64,000 bases of DNA from Eulemur rufifrons (lineage: Eukaryota; Chordata; Mammalia; Primates; Lemuridae): assembly GCF_041146395.1 (NCBI RefSeq), contig NC_091008.1, positions 5,159,501-5,223,500 of the forward strand, written 5' to 3'. Of this stretch, positions 62,932 through 64,000 are shown piece by piece (the stretch's first letter is position 1; every line of letters begins with the position of its first letter). The notes beneath the pieces are model-generated. The model was given only the letters and a program-made list of their open reading frames with translations, made no database searches and had not been told where the DNA came from. Position numbers and translations under genes: made by a program.

Positions 62932-64000
62932 GGACACAACAAAAATAGAGAACTACAGACCAATTTCCCTCATGAATATAGATGCAAAAATTTTCAATAA
63001 AATACTAGCAAATTGAATCCAAGTACTTATCAAAAAAGTAATCCACCACGACCAAGTGGGCTTCATCCCCGAGATGCAGGGGTGGTTCAACATACGTAAA
63101 TCTATAAATGTAATCCACCACATAAATAGAAGCAAAAACAAAAACCATATGATACTCTCATTAGATGCAGAAAAAGCATTTGACAAAATTCAACACCCTT
63201 TTATGATAAAAACGCTTAACAAAATAGGCATTGATGGAACCTACCTAAAAATGATACGAGCCATATATGACAAACCCACAGCCAACATCATACTGAATGG
63301 GGAAAAACTGAAAGCACTCCCACTTAGAACTGGAACCAGACAGGGCTGCCCATTGTCTCCATTACTTTTCAACATAGTATTGGAAGTCCTTGCGAGAGCT
63401 ATCAGGCAAGAGAGCAGAATCAAGGGAGTCCAAATAGGGAAGGAAGAGATCAAACTCTCACTTTTTGCTGATGATATGATGTTATATCTGGAAAACCCCC
63501 AGGATTCAACCAAGAGACTCCTGGAATTGATTAACGAATACAGCAAAGTCTCAGGCTACAAAATTAATATACACAAATCAGAGGCATTTATATATGCCAA
63601 TAACAGTCAATCGGAAAACCAAATTAAAGACTCAATACCCTTCAAAATAGCAACAAAGAAAATAAAATATCTAGGTATATATCTAACTAAAGAGGTAAAG
63701 GACCTCTATAAGGAAAACTATGAAACACTGAGAAAAGAAATAGCAGAACTTGCAAATAGATGGAAAAATATACCATGCTCGTGGATCGGAAGAATCAACA
63801 TTGTTAAAATGTCTATACTACCCAAAGTGATCTACAGATTCAATGCAATCCCTATTAAATTACCAACATCATTCTTTACAGACATAGAGAAAATAATTAT
63901 ACACTTTGTATGGAATCAAAGAAGACCCCGTATAGCAAAAGCAATTTTAAGCAACAAAAACAAAATGGGAGGTATTAATTTGCCAGACCTCAAACAATAC
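62932..64000 (+). mobile_element. L1 LINE, ORF2 reverse-transcriptase segment, partial
   Basis: Plus-strand L1 ORF2 beginning inside the reverse transcriptase ([14 protein letters not shown]) and running off the window. One in-frame TGA at 63014-63016, at a codon that is CGA in related elements, is consistent with CpG decay. After it the frame is open for 328 codons to 64000. Catalytic motifs are visible: DAEKAFD at about 63164, [12 protein letters not shown] at about 63340, and FADDM at about 63464. The good preservation marks a rather young copy, 5' truncated or joined abruptly to the Tigger element. Its 3' end lies outside the window. Confidence 0.95.

Larger units (their letters stand above)
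1..64000 (-). other. COL25A1: COL25A1 gene body, internal part (six exons and their introns)
   Basis: The window lies wholly inside this gene, which runs right to left. Collagen XXV alpha 1 is a type II membrane protein with a short cytoplasmic N-terminus, one membrane segment and three collagenous domains outside the cell. Its ectodomain is shed by furin-type cleavage and deposits with amyloid-beta; the gene is also needed for motor innervation of muscle (established knowledge). The six exons are all phase 0, bounded by AG acceptors and GT or GC donors, and their joined reading matches the human order from memory. Introns measured here are 21,499, 132, 19,285, 735 and 2,689 bp. The flanking introns leave the window at both ends. 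The exons for the membrane segment, furin site and basic COL1 cluster lie beyond 64000; the rest of COL2 lies before 1. Confidence 0.95.

Noticed and set aside
55917..64000. Search for the preceding COL1 exon with the basic KRGKRGRRG cluster
   Set aside because: No matching minus-strand codons seen; it should lie beyond 64000.
1..64000. Bacterial or phage genes, CRISPR arrays, tRNA or rRNA genes
   Set aside because: Sequence is a primate intron; the repeats are SINEs, LINEs and DNA transposons, and no cloverleaf, rRNA or spaced-repeat array was seen.

Overview
This is a 64 kb piece of a primate nuclear genome lying inside one large gene, read on the minus strand. The gene is COL25A1, which encodes the transmembrane collagen XXV, also called CLAC-P (precursor of the collagenous Alzheimer amyloid plaque component). 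Six short in-phase exons were found by reading the minus strand for Gly-X-Y codons bounded by splice sites. In transcript order they are at 55899-55916 (18 nt), 34373-34399 (27 nt), 34214-34240 (27 nt), 14857-14928 (72 nt), 14014-14121 (108 nt) and 11289-11324 (36 nt). Joined, they give 96 codons: the end of the first collagenous domain (COL1), the whole non-collagenous NC2 spacer, and the start of COL2. Order and sequence agree with human collagen XXV as I remember it (about residues 141-236). Only 288 of 64,000 bases are coding.

The host is most likely a strepsirrhine primate (lemur, loris or galago). The two best-preserved Alu copies (9297-9634 and 57531-57873) carry the linker between monomers and the arm wording typical of strepsirrhine Alus. 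They keep CpGs, and the second has a perfect 13-bp target duplication, so Alu was recently active.

Layout. 1-11288: intron downstream of the last exon seen, with L2, MIR, an L1M end, a small hAT-like element, an Alu and a free left Alu monomer. 11289-14928: three exons separated by 2.7 kb and 0.7 kb, with an Alu and a free right monomer between the first two. 14929-34213: a 19.3 kb intron holding a CpG-rich block near 15.1-15.9 kb, a hAT-type DNA transposon, a MIR cluster, and L2 interrupted by L1M. 34214-34399: two 27-nt exons split by a 132-bp intron. 34400-55898: a 21.5 kb intron with an L1ME copy split by an unclassified insert, further L1M, L2 and MIR pieces, microsatellites and a G-quadruplex motif. 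55899-55916: the 18-nt microexon. 55917-64000: intron with a young Alu, a spliced-looking block on the opposite strand, a decayed Tigger transposon, and an L1 ORF2 reverse-transcriptase segment running off the window.

No prokaryotic gene, CRISPR array, tRNA or rRNA was seen. Most open frames here are chance frames or transposon remains. The observations most worth checking are the GC-AG donor of the 36-nt exon, the chain of collagen microexons, a CpG-rich frame at 15.5 kb with a secreted-glycoprotein-like start, the unclassified insert in L1ME, and the possible antisense exon at 60.2 kb. Repeat names come from recognition by eye; edges are accurate to tens of bases for old copies.
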